Source: CAYRZL01 sp964428795
Lineage (GTDB): Bacteria > Bacillota > Clostridia > Lachnospirales > Lachnospiraceae
NCBI GenBank assembly: GCA_964428795.1
Contig: CAYRZL010000008.1
Coordinates: forward strand, 1 to 48,154
DNA: 48,154 bases
Reading direction: 5' to 3'
The notes beneath the pieces are model-generated. The model was given only the letters and a program-made list of their open reading frames with translations. It did not search any database and was not told the DNA's origin. Shown piece after piece: positions 35,494 to 45,000 of this stretch (within the stretch, counting starts at the first letter, position 1; the number at the start of each line of letters is the position of its first letter). A program made the position numbers and the translations under genes.

Positions 35494-36342
35494 GTGGCAG
35501 AAAAAACAATTTTTTTCGCTCAGGATTTGAATATTTTAACGCCGGAGTTAGAACTATCTGTAGGAAATACCAGGAAATTAGAAGAATGTGTGGAGATTAT
35601 TCCGAAAGAAGCATCTGAAAGACCGAAGCAGTGCATGATTGAAGATAATACGGTGGTATGTATGACAGAATCTGGTGATTTGGAAGCGCTTGCACCGGGA
35701 AAAACAAAAGTGACGATTGTCTGTGACTATGGCGCGGGGGCTTGCAATGTGACAGTTATTGGTACGACAGAGGCGCAAGCACCAGTGGATATTTTAACTC
35801 TGGAGATGCCGAAAATTACAAAGATAAAAAATATAAGTTCAGGTATTCGTATCAGGTGGTCGGATGTGGAAGGTGCAGAAGGCTATGAAATCTATAAACT
35901 GGATCATGAGCAGTGGGCAAAAATTGCAGATGTAGATGCGAAAAATACCTGTGAATATGTGGATCAAATGGTGTTATCCGGAAGAAGCTACCATTATTCT
36001 GTACGGGCATGGAACCGGGAAGGAGAAAGCGCTTATATTGATAATCAAAAGAAAATCTGCTATTTAGCTCCGGTTACGACGCTTGCTGCAGCAGCACGGG
36101 CAGGGTATATAGAGCTGAAATGGAAGGGTATATCCGGAGCGCAGCGATATCTGCTATATCGGAAAGAACCAAAAAAAATGTGGGAGAAGCTGGCTGTCTT
36201 GGATGCCGCAAAGGAGAACCTTTATCGGGATGAGCATGTGGTAAATGGTATGCAATATGAATATCTGGTAATTGCATACAATCAATATGGTATTGGAGCA
36301 TACGAAGCAAAAGGCAGGGAATGTACATACAATGAGAATTAG
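35494..36342 (+). CDS. Signal-less Ig-like (BIG2) plus two FN3-domain protein
   Basis: This 282 aa protein has an N-terminal bacterial Ig-like group 2 module (about 8-95, with LEALAPGKTKVTIVCDYGAGACNVTVIG) and two fibronectin type III modules (about 103-190 and 195-282; IRIRWSDVEGAEGYEIYK and IELKWKGISGAQRYLLYR). Such modules are usually extracellular, yet there is no signal peptide or membrane helix. GTG 35494 is supported by AGAGGAG upstream. Lying between the exporter ATPase and a COG5610 protein, it may act inside the cell on the polymer or exporter. That is a guess from position. Confidence 0.75.
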   Translation: MAEKTIFFAQDLNILTPELELSVGNTRKLEECVEIIPKEASERPKQCMIEDNTVVCMTESGDLEALAPGKTKVTIVCDYGAGACNVTVIGTTEAQAPVDILTLEMPKITKIKNISSGIRIRWSDVEGAEGYEIYKLDHEQWAKIADVDAKNTCEYVDQMVLSGRSYHYSVRAWNREGESAYIDNQKKICYLAPVTTLAAAARAGYIELKWKGISGAQRYLLYRKEPKKMWEKLAVLDAAKENLYRDEHVVNGMQYEYLVIAYNQYGIGAYEAKGRECTYNEN

Positions 36343-38365
36343 TGAAGCAATTTATGCAAAGCTGGTGAATCAGGTTCCGGGTATACAGGAACGCTATCAT
36401 AAAAAAAGAAATCATGTACATGGTATTGGACGTGCATCGGCATGGTTGTATTTGATCGGCATGAATCTGTCTTATTATGTATTTCATAATCGTAAGTTTG
36501 CAGAGATGGAAAAGTTCCCATTTTACGAGGAAAAGCTGCTGTACAGTGAAAACAGCGAATCTTCTATTTCCTATAAGTGTTCTCCGGAAGAGCTTGTAAA
36601 ACAGCTTTCAGAATACGATGTAATATCGTTTGATGTATTCGACACATTGATTTTAAGACCTTTTTCTGCGCCGGTGGATCTGTTTTATCTGCTTGCACAC
36701 AAATTGGATTATCCGGATTTTCAGAGGATCAGGATGGAGATGGAGGCAAGAGCCAGACAGATTCATTTCAAAAAAAGCAAGAACTATGAAGTGACATTGG
36801 ATGAGATATATGATTTGATTGAGCAGGAAACCGGAATAAAAAAGCAGACAGCTATGGAGCTGGAGGTTAGTCTGGAAGTGCAGCTTTGTTTTGCAAATCC
36901 ATATATGAAACAGGTGATCGGCCTGCTAAAAGAGAAGAAGAAAAAAATTGTAATTACATCAGATATGTATCTGAATACAAATCAGATACATCGGATTTTA
37001 CAAAACAGTGGATATCCGGATTTTGATGCATATTATGTATCCTGTGATCGGGGAAAGTCCAAGAGCAAGGGTGATCTGTATGAACTGGTGAAACAGTCTG
37101 AAGAGAAAAAATTTGGAAAATCCCCTGTTTTTGCACATGTAGGAGACAATGAGATCTCGGATGTGGAACATTCTGAAAAACATGGATTTAAGGCATTTCA
37201 TTACAGAAATGTAAACGTTGCAGGTGAGCCATACCGCCCTTATGATATGTCCTGTATTACTGGCAGTGTTTATCGGGGACTGGTGAATGCACATATACAT
37301 AACGGACTATATCAATATTCCCGTGAGTATGAATATGGATATATCTATGGCGGACTGTTTGTAACTGGGTATTGCAGGTTTATCCATCAGTATGTAAAAA
37401 ATCATGGACCGGATAAGCTGTTGTTTCTGGCAAGAGACGGTGATGTATTATTGAAAGCATATAACATCCTTTATCCGGAAGAAATGAAGCGATGTGAGTA
37501 TGTATATTGGTCACGATTGGCGGCCACAAAGATGGCGGCCTCTTATTATAAATATGATTATTTCAGACGCTTTTTGTATCACAAGGTCAATCAGAATTAT
37601 ACGTTGCAGCAGATATTTGAGTCTATGGAGCTTCCGGATATGCTTCAGACATTTTGTGAGGCTTCAAAGAATCGAAAGGAAAGTGATGAGCTGACAGATC
37701 GGAATGTGGAGGAGATAAAAAATTATCTTTTGAAAAACTGGAATCAGGTGTTGGCTCATTATGAGGAGCAATTGGAAGCAGGGCGGCAGTATTTTTCCAA
37801 AATTTTAAGGGGAAGCCGAAAAGCTGTTGCAATAGATATCGGATGGGCAGGAAGCGGAGCTATAACACTGAATCATATTGTCAATAAGATATGGCATATG
37901 GATTGTGACATTACTGGAATTATTGCAGGGACGAATACCTGTCATAATGCGGAGCCGGACAGTACGGAGACGTATTTGCAGAGTGGCAGACTGACAGCTT
38001 ACCTGTACTCCCAGCGTGAAAACAGAGATATCTGGAAATTACACGATTCGGGAAAGGGACATAATCTGTACTGGGAGATGCTTTTGGATGCACCATCAGG
38101 AAGTCTGAAAGGGTTTTATACAGATCAAGATGGAAAATGGACATGTCGTTTTAAAAAAGCATGTGCCGATGTGGAAAGAATTCATGAAGTGCAAAAGGGT
38201 ATTTTGTGTTTTGTGAAGCATTGGAAGATGATATCTGAAAATCTGGACGATTTGGAGCAGATCAGCGGCAGAGATGCCTATGCACCTATGGTGAATATAG
38301 AAAGAGAAAAAAACAAAGGATATATGAAATATTTACTTCATCTGGAAGATGAAATGGGAATATAA
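36332..38365 (+). CDS. COG5610-type protein: HAD phosphatase domain plus FLARDG domain
   Basis: This protein of about 677 aa has an N-terminal region, a HAD hydrolase domain (about 95-310) and a large C-terminal domain. HAD motifs are complete: VISFDVFDTLIL (nucleophile Asp and Asp+2), IVITSDMYL, a Lys in RGKSKSKGD and HVGDNEISD. The C-terminal domain starts at KLLFLARDGDVLLKA and has AIDIGWAGSGAITLN, matching the HAD-less protein at 31528. The family is annotated as predicted HAD hydrolase and recurs in capsule loci; the substrate is unknown. ATG 36332 gives an 11-base overlap with the FN3 gene. The longer frame (TTG 36272) lacks an SD. Confidence 0.8.
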   Translation: MRISEAIYAKLVNQVPGIQERYHKKRNHVHGIGRASAWLYLIGMNLSYYVFHNRKFAEMEKFPFYEEKLLYSENSESSISYKCSPEELVKQLSEYDVISFDVFDTLILRPFSAPVDLFYLLAHKLDYPDFQRIRMEMEARARQIHFKKSKNYEVTLDEIYDLIEQETGIKKQTAMELEVSLEVQLCFANPYMKQVIGLLKEKKKKIVITSDMYLNTNQIHRILQNSGYPDFDAYYVSCDRGKSKSKGDLYELVKQSEEKKFGKSPVFAHVGDNEISDVEHSEKHGFKAFHYRNVNVAGEPYRPYDMSCITGSVYRGLVNAHIHNGLYQYSREYEYGYIYGGLFVTGYCRFIHQYVKNHGPDKLLFLARDGDVLLKAYNILYPEEMKRCEYVYWSRLAATKMAASYYKYDYFRRFLYHKVNQNYTLQQIFESMELPDMLQTFCEASKNRKESDELTDRNVEEIKNYLLKNWNQVLAHYEEQLEAGRQYFSKILRGSRKAVAIDIGWAGSGAITLNHIVNKIWHMDCDITGIIAGTNTCHNAEPDSTETYLQSGRLTAYLYSQRENRDIWKLHDSGKGHNLYWEMLLDAPSGSLKGFYTDQDGKWTCRFKKACADVERIHEVQKGILCFVKHWKMISENLDDLEQISGRDAYAPMVNIEREKNKGYMKYLLHLEDEMGI

Positions 38366-38382
38366 GAGGAAGGAATATACAT

Positions 38383-39909
38383 ATGAGAGAAAGAAATGAA
38401 TTACATAAAAAGAGTAGTCCAAAAAGCGGGAATGTATTAAAAATGCTGGGAATTGTCATTACGATTATCCAGATTGTATTTTCTATAATATTTATCGTGC
38501 TGCTCAGTCAGGCAAATTTGTTGACAACAAAATTATTTGGGATTGTCTGCCTTGTATTGGTAGTACTTATAGTAATTTGTCGGCTTCTTATGGGAAAAGG
38601 GCGAAAAAAGGTTAGATTTGTAATTGGTTTTGTACTGGCAATTTTGATATCAGTGGTCAGTTTGATTGGAGGATATTATCTTCATACATTATCTGCTACA
38701 TTGCACAGTATTACAGATGCAGAAACAGAGACAACGCTGGTAGGGGTTTACGTTCTGGCGGATGATCCGGCACAGAGTGTTGCGGATACTGCGGCTTACA
38801 AATATGGTATTGTGGAGAATCTGGAACGTGAAAGCTCGGATAATGTGGTTGCACAGATAAATCAGGAATTGGAGACAGAAATATCTGTAAGTACTTATGC
38901 AGGAATAGAAGAACTGGCAGGTGCACTTTTGAATGGAGAAGCTCAGGTTATTGTCCTGAATGAAGCATTTGTAGATGTGGTATCTGAGACAGAAAGTTAT
39001 GTGGGATTTTCTGATCAGGTAAAAGAAATTGGTGTATATGGATGGAAAACGGATGTATCCAGCCGCACGAAGGCAGCAGTTGTAGAGGAAGGCGGTACAG
39101 AAGAACAGGAAAAAGTCACATTGGAAGAGGGTGTCTTTGAAATCTATATCAGCGGTATTGATACCTGGGGTGATGTATCTACAAGACGAAACAGTGATGT
39201 AAATATAATTGCAGTGGTAAACGCTAATACCAGACAGGTATTGCTTTTGTCTACGCCGCGTGATTATTATTTGCCTCTTTCTATGAATGGAGAGATGGAT
39301 AAGCTGACTCATGCAGGGATCTATGGCGTAGATGTTTCTATGGAAACATTAGACGGATTGTATGGTACAAGTCTTGATTATTATTTCAAAGTGAATTTCA
39401 GTGGGTTTGAGGAATTGATCGATGCTCTTGGAGGGGTGACTGTTCATTCAGACTATACCTTTAACGTGAGTGATTTTCATTATGTGGAAGGAGATAATTA
39501 TCTGTCCGGTATTGAGGCTCTGGCATTTGCGAGAGAAAGACATTCTTTTGCAGCAGGTGACCGTCAGAGGGGAAAAAACCAGATGGAAGTGATCAAGGGT
39601 GTAATGAATAAAATGATGAGTCCTTCCATACTCAATAATTTTTCGCAGTTGATGAGCAGTCTGGAAGGCTGTTTTGACAGCAGTATTCCATATGATCTGT
39701 TGTCTGATCTGGTAAAGATGCAGCTTTCAGATAATACATCGTGGAATATTGTTTCCTACAGTGTGGATGGCGGAGATGCGAAAGCTTCCTGTTACTCTTT
39801 GAGCAGTCCGAATTATGTTATGACGCCATATCAGGAGACGGTGGATAAAGCAATCGAACTAATCAATGCTGTAAAAGCAGGGGAAACCATTTCATTGGAT
39901 GAGGAGTAG
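38383..39909 (+). CDS. LytR-CpsA-Psr (LCP) family wall polymer ligase
   Basis: LCP enzymes move lipid-linked wall polymers onto peptidoglycan. This 508 aa protein has three N-terminal membrane segments (about 18-42, 50-70, 77-103), an extracellular accessory domain (about 112-215) and the catalytic LCP domain (from about 255). The key features are VVNANTRQVLLLSTPRDYYLPL with the Arg and Asp of the pyrophosphate site, and EALAFARERHSFAAGDRQRGKNQ with the conserved Arg cluster. The SD GAGGAAGG supports the ATG. Its presence argues that the product of this locus becomes wall-linked rather than released. Confidence 0.93.
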   Translation: MRERNELHKKSSPKSGNVLKMLGIVITIIQIVFSIIFIVLLSQANLLTTKLFGIVCLVLVVLIVICRLLMGKGRKKVRFVIGFVLAILISVVSLIGGYYLHTLSATLHSITDAETETTLVGVYVLADDPAQSVADTAAYKYGIVENLERESSDNVVAQINQELETEISVSTYAGIEELAGALLNGEAQVIVLNEAFVDVVSETESYVGFSDQVKEIGVYGWKTDVSSRTKAAVVEEGGTEEQEKVTLEEGVFEIYISGIDTWGDVSTRRNSDVNIIAVVNANTRQVLLLSTPRDYYLPLSMNGEMDKLTHAGIYGVDVSMETLDGLYGTSLDYYFKVNFSGFEELIDALGGVTVHSDYTFNVSDFHYVEGDNYLSGIEALAFARERHSFAAGDRQRGKNQMEVIKGVMNKMMSPSILNNFSQLMSSLEGCFDSSIPYDLLSDLVKMQLSDNTSWNIVSYSVDGGDAKASCYSLSSPNYVMTPYQETVDKAIELINAVKAGETISLDEE

Positions 39910-39914
39910 TCATT

Positions 39915-42062
39915 ATGAAATTATTCCGGATGTCAAAAGACAGACAACGGGAAGTATTGCGGAAGATTTTGGAAAATATAGCCTGCATGGATCAGAATGA
40001 AAAAAGTGAATGGGTGCTCCGGCGTCAAATACAGGATGTTGAGGACGATTTCATTATTTCTGAAATTGGCATGGCAGATCTTCCTCTTATTCTTCTGCTG
40101 ATGCATATGAAATATGGTGAAAAACTGAAATTGATACCTGTTGAACAGAATGCAGTTATACGGGCGGGTGAGAACAATATCGCCAATATGTCCTACCTGG
40201 CGGTGCAGCTTCACTTTCTGGAAATCAAAGATGGAAGAGTTTGTATCGAAGGGATAACTTCTGTGCCGGCTGTTTTTGGGGAGGGAGCAGAATTTTGTAT
40301 TATTCATAACGGTATTTTTTCAAAGTGTGATCTGACGGATAAGAACATGGATCAGAAGATTGGAAGCATTTTCTATGAGCAGCGTAGGGTATTTCGGACA
40401 GAGATTATACCAGCTTATGGTGAAAATAAAATCCAATTTGCTAATGTGATATATTCCGGACAGATGCATATCTGTCCATATGGAAAAATAAACGCAATGC
40501 GTTTCTTTCCGGTGTCAGATTGTTTGGAAAAGCAATACTGTGTGAAGGATGGTTATGTGTTTTATATCCGAAATGGTATGCTTTGTTTTCGAACAATCGC
40601 AGAGGGGGAACAAGTTTCCTATGAAAGCATATTTCAGAAGGAGCTTATGCGGATTGGCACAGATGAAGCAATGTGGGCAGTTTCTCTTAGAAACCAATAT
40701 TTTGCAGCAATAAAAAACAAGAAAAAACCGATTTGGTTGTTTATGGATCGAGTGGATCAGGCAGATGATAATGCAGAAATACTTTATCGTTATGTAAAGA
40801 AAAGAGATGAAGTAGATGCTTATTATATTATACGGGAAGATACAAAAGATTATGAACGATTGAAGGAACTGGGCGGTATCGTTCCGCTTTATTCTCCACA
40901 GCATGATCTTCTTGTTTTGCTGGCAGATTATGTGATTTCTTCCCAAGCGAATGGGGTTGTGGAAAATCCTTTTTGGGAGAAAGCAGAGTATGTCAGGGAT
41001 TTGTATCATCAGGCAAAAATTATATTTTTGCAGCATGGAGTGATAAAAGATGATATGAGCAGTACTCTGAACCGCTATCATACAAATTTTACCGGATTTA
41101 TTACCAGCAGTCCGGCAGAGTGGGCATCTATACTGAGAGAGCCTTATGATTATCCGGAGGAGAAAGTCTGGCTCACCGGACTGCCAAGATTTGATATGCT
41201 TTACAACAACTCTCAAAAGTGCATTTTAATCATGCCAAGCTGGAGAAAAGAGTTTGTGGAGCAGGAGTGGGATGAAGAAAGCCAGAATATGGTCTGGCGT
41301 CCGAAAGGGAATTTTTCAGAAAGTCGTTATGTGAAAGTATATCGTTCTTTGTTGAGTAATAGACAGTTGGCGGAGAACTGTAAAAAATATGGATATCATA
41401 TTCTTTTTATGCCTCATGCTCTGATGAAACCCTATCTGGCAGATTTGATGGGGGATAGTGGGGCTGAAGAAAAGTCCTATCGTGAGGCGTTTGCAGAAGG
41501 AAGTATCATGGTTACTGACTATAGCAGTGTGGCATTTGATTTTGCATATCTGTTAAAGCCAATTATTTATTATCAGTTTGATAAAGAAGAATTTTTTTCT
41601 ACACATACATATCAAAGAGGATATTTTGATTATGATAAAGATGGATTTGGAGAAGTAGTATGTGATGAGGAAAAATTGGTAAATCTGCTCATCGCTTACA
41701 TGGAGAAAGGATGTTCTGCAAAAGAAGTGTACCGAAAGCGAATGGAAGAGGTTTTTGCTTATCGGGATGGAAAGGCATGTAAGAGAGTTTATGATCTGAT
41801 TTTGAAGGATATGAGGGAAGGGAGACAGACTGAGGTGGAGAAAGTAAGTGGAAAAGATCTGTTGATACGGGATTTGAAAAACAGGATAAAGGAATTGGAA
41901 CAGGAAAATGAAATACTTCGGGCGGAAAAAGAAGTTTTATCCGGGGAGGTTAAACAGATACAATATTATCTGGACGAAACCAGAAAATCTTTTTCTTACC
42001 GATTGGGATATGCGCTGACCGGGCTGCCAAGAAAACTGAGAAGAACAAATCATGAGTCTTAA
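39915..42062 (+). CDS. TagF/TagB-type CDP-polyol phosphotransferase with C-terminal coiled coil
   Basis: This 715 aa enzyme belongs to the CDP-glycerol glycerophosphotransferase family, which transfers polyol phosphate from a CDP donor to a growing chain. The catalytic half (about 265-630) has IFLQHGVIKDDMS, MPSWRKEF, FMPHALMKPY and VTDYSSVAFDFAYLLKPIIYYQFD with the catalytic His and donor-site Ser residues. An N-terminal domain of about 250 residues is unassigned. The last 75 residues are a coiled coil (LKNRIKELEQENEILRAEKE) ending in a basic tail (RKLRR), a probable membrane or partner contact. The SD GAGGAG lies in the previous stop region. Confidence 0.9.
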   Translation: MKLFRMSKDRQREVLRKILENIACMDQNEKSEWVLRRQIQDVEDDFIISEIGMADLPLILLLMHMKYGEKLKLIPVEQNAVIRAGENNIANMSYLAVQLHFLEIKDGRVCIEGITSVPAVFGEGAEFCIIHNGIFSKCDLTDKNMDQKIGSIFYEQRRVFRTEIIPAYGENKIQFANVIYSGQMHICPYGKINAMRFFPVSDCLEKQYCVKDGYVFYIRNGMLCFRTIAEGEQVSYESIFQKELMRIGTDEAMWAVSLRNQYFAAIKNKKKPIWLFMDRVDQADDNAEILYRYVKKRDEVDAYYIIREDTKDYERLKELGGIVPLYSPQHDLLVLLADYVISSQANGVVENPFWEKAEYVRDLYHQAKIIFLQHGVIKDDMSSTLNRYHTNFTGFITSSPAEWASILREPYDYPEEKVWLTGLPRFDMLYNNSQKCILIMPSWRKEFVEQEWDEESQNMVWRPKGNFSESRYVKVYRSLLSNRQLAENCKKYGYHILFMPHALMKPYLADLMGDSGAEEKSYREAFAEGSIMVTDYSSVAFDFAYLLKPIIYYQFDKEEFFSTHTYQRGYFDYDKDGFGEVVCDEEKLVNLLIAYMEKGCSAKEVYRKRMEEVFAYRDGKACKRVYDLILKDMREGRQTEVEKVSGKDLLIRDLKNRIKELEQENEILRAEKEVLSGEVKQIQYYLDETRKSFSYRLGYALTGLPRKLRRTNHES

Positions 42063-42095
42063 TTTGAAAAGTATGAAAGAGGAAGGGAAAAGCAT

Positions 42096-45000
42096 ATGTG
42101 TGATAAAGATAAAAGAGTAACATTTTTGAAAGATGAAATTTTACAGGGAAAGATTATACCAGACACTGTTGTGGACGCTGTGGTATGGTTACAACAGAGC
42201 AGATTAGATATTTTTGTGAATACTTTTGCAAAAGCAAAGGATGAGCCGGATGAGATAGTCCTGTTTTTCTGGAATTACGAGGAGAAGAAGCCATTAATGG
42301 TTCGACAAGCAGTATTGAATCAAGGACATGTTATTATAGATTCCTGGAATACGTTGCTGCTTCAGATGGAATATCTCGGATACACATCCATGCGGATAGC
42401 AATCGCATATCGTAAGGAGGATAAGATTGTCTGTGGATTTGTCAGAAACATGGCGGCAAGAGGAGAAGATGTGTTGCCTTCTGAGCGGTTAATTGGAAAA
42501 TTGACCGCAAAATCTGAAAACGCATTTGTGGCATACTATACAGAAAGCGGAGCCTTATCTGTAAGATTTCGCCATCAGAAAAAGTTTGATGATGAATTTT
42601 ATCGTTTGTGCCTGACAGGATATCAGTGGGAAAAAGATCAGTTGATCATTTATGTGGAGGCACCTCTGATGAAAGGAAATCCTCAGTTTACCTTGCGTTC
42701 TCTGTCTGCTGGAGAAGTCTGCCCAAAAGCAGGTATTGAACTGAAGGATGAATGGGAGAACGGACTGCGCAGAGTAATGAAGCTGGCTCTGGATTTCTCA
42801 GATATGGATGAAGCAGATGTAGATGAATACCGTCTGATTTGTAGTCTGGATGGTCATAATTTCCAGATCCATATGGACGCAGAAGTGTCGAAAATGGATG
42901 ATATGAGAGAAATAGTGACAGATTCCGGAAGAGGCCTCACATTTTGCATCACAGAAAATAAAAATGGACGGTTTCTGTTACAGGTTCAGACAGAAATCTA
43001 TCCGGTTATGCTGTCTATAGTCACTGCGGTGTATAATACTGCACCCTTCCTCGCAGAGATGATCGACAGTATATTGAAGCAGGATACAAAACAGTTGGAA
43101 AAATATCTCATTGGAAATGAAACTGGAGATTTTAAGAATAAAAAATATAGAGGGGTGTATGAATTTATCTTAGTGGATGACGGATCAACCGATGGGTCTG
43201 CAGAAATTTTGGATGATTATGCACTTTTGTCAGATGTGATCCGTGTAATTCATAAGGAAAATGGAGGTGTGTCATCGGCTAGGAATGCAGGAATAGATGC
43301 GGCTCAGGGGAGATATATTCATTTTGTAGATTCAACTGTCAGGGTAGAGGAAAAATATGTAGAAAAAAGTATACTTGATATACAAAGAAGAGGCAATTCC
43401 GTGTATTTTGAGAAAGGAAAAGCAGTGTATACAAAGAAGAAGCTGTTTAGTATTATTATGGCTGTATACAATGTGGAACCGTATATTGAAGAGGCGATAG
43501 ATAGCTTAATAAATCAAAATATAGATTTTGAAGAAAATGTTCAATTAATTTTGGTAAACGATGGATCTACAGACAGAAGTGGGGAAATATGTAAATCATA
43601 TGTAAAAGAATATCCCAATAATATTATTTATGTTCAAAAAGAAAATGGGGGTCAAGCTTCTGCGAGAAATGTTGGATTGGAGTATGCTGATGGGCGTTAT
43701 GTGAACTTCTTTGATCCGGATGATACATTGTCATCAAATGTTTTGTCTGAGGTAGCCAGATTTTTTGAGATAAATTACAATTTTATTGATATGATTTGTG
43801 TACCACTGATATATTTTGAAGGGCAAACAGGGCTTCATGGAAAATATGAACCGTTAGGAAAAACAAACCGGATTATAAGTTTGGTTAAGGAGCCATATAA
43901 CTTTATTTTAAGTACGGCATCTTCTTTTTACAAAGAGGAGGTTTTTCGTGATCTGAGATTTGATGAGAGAATGCTTACAGCGGAAGATGCAAAAGTAAAT
44001 GTACAGGTTCTCAGGCGCACGATGAGATTTGGATATGTTTGTGAAAAGGGAGTTCAGTATAATTATAGAAGAAGACTTGCGGGTACTTCAAATGTGGACG
44101 CAATAACTTCTGGTGCAAATTTCGAAGCGTTAATGGCACCTATTTATATTTTTGATGATTTATTTAGTAAAGAAGGTTATTTATCTCCTTATGAAAAAGA
44201 ATTGATTGCTTATGAATTGAGAAGTCGTTTGCGGACTATAAAAAGGGATGAGTTTACAAAGGAAGAGTACGATAAATTGATTTCTTCATACGCAAATTGG
44301 ATTGGTCGGTTAGACGATGAATTTATAGCAAAGTCAAAGTGGTTAGATGTGATTGAAAAGAAAGTTTTATTTTTAAATCTTTCGGGACGTAATTTTGGAA
44401 CATGGATAAGAGCTGGTTTTAGTGAATTGAGTGACAGAATGATTCGTATTCGTCAGTTTTATTTTGAAAATGGCAAAGCTCATGTTGTGTGTATATTTAA
44501 TAATTTTGGAGAAGAGGAAATTGATTTGGTTTTAATACCAAAGAATGCTATGAGCAACAATATATTTGCCATTGAATCTAAAGATATAGAGGGACCATAT
44601 GATCTGAAAATTGGTGAAATATCTGCGGATATAACGCATGTGAGACATTTTGAATTGCCGTTTATAAATGCTGAATATTCATTTGCATATTATGATCGTA
44701 AAACAAATAGTATATCCAATGCCAGAAGATGTGTAATATATGGAAAAGCAAGATGTGCTGCAAATATACGAGGAGTGGGACCAATTAGAAATGGTTTTTG
44801 TGTATCCATATATGGAAATAATATTTTTATTTCTAATGATAAAAAAATTGTATTAAATGTTACTAAAACCTTAGAGAATAATATTAAAAAAGAGTTGCCT
44901 CTGCGCCGATTGTCAACTTCTGATAAGAAATATATTTTGATTTCTGATCGTCCAGAAAAAGCTGGCGATAATGGAGAGGCTCTTTTTGAATATATTATGG

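Noticed and set aside
40515..41216. 233-codon open frame on the minus strand
   Set aside because: It is antisense to the TagF-type gene, with an implausible composition and no SD.
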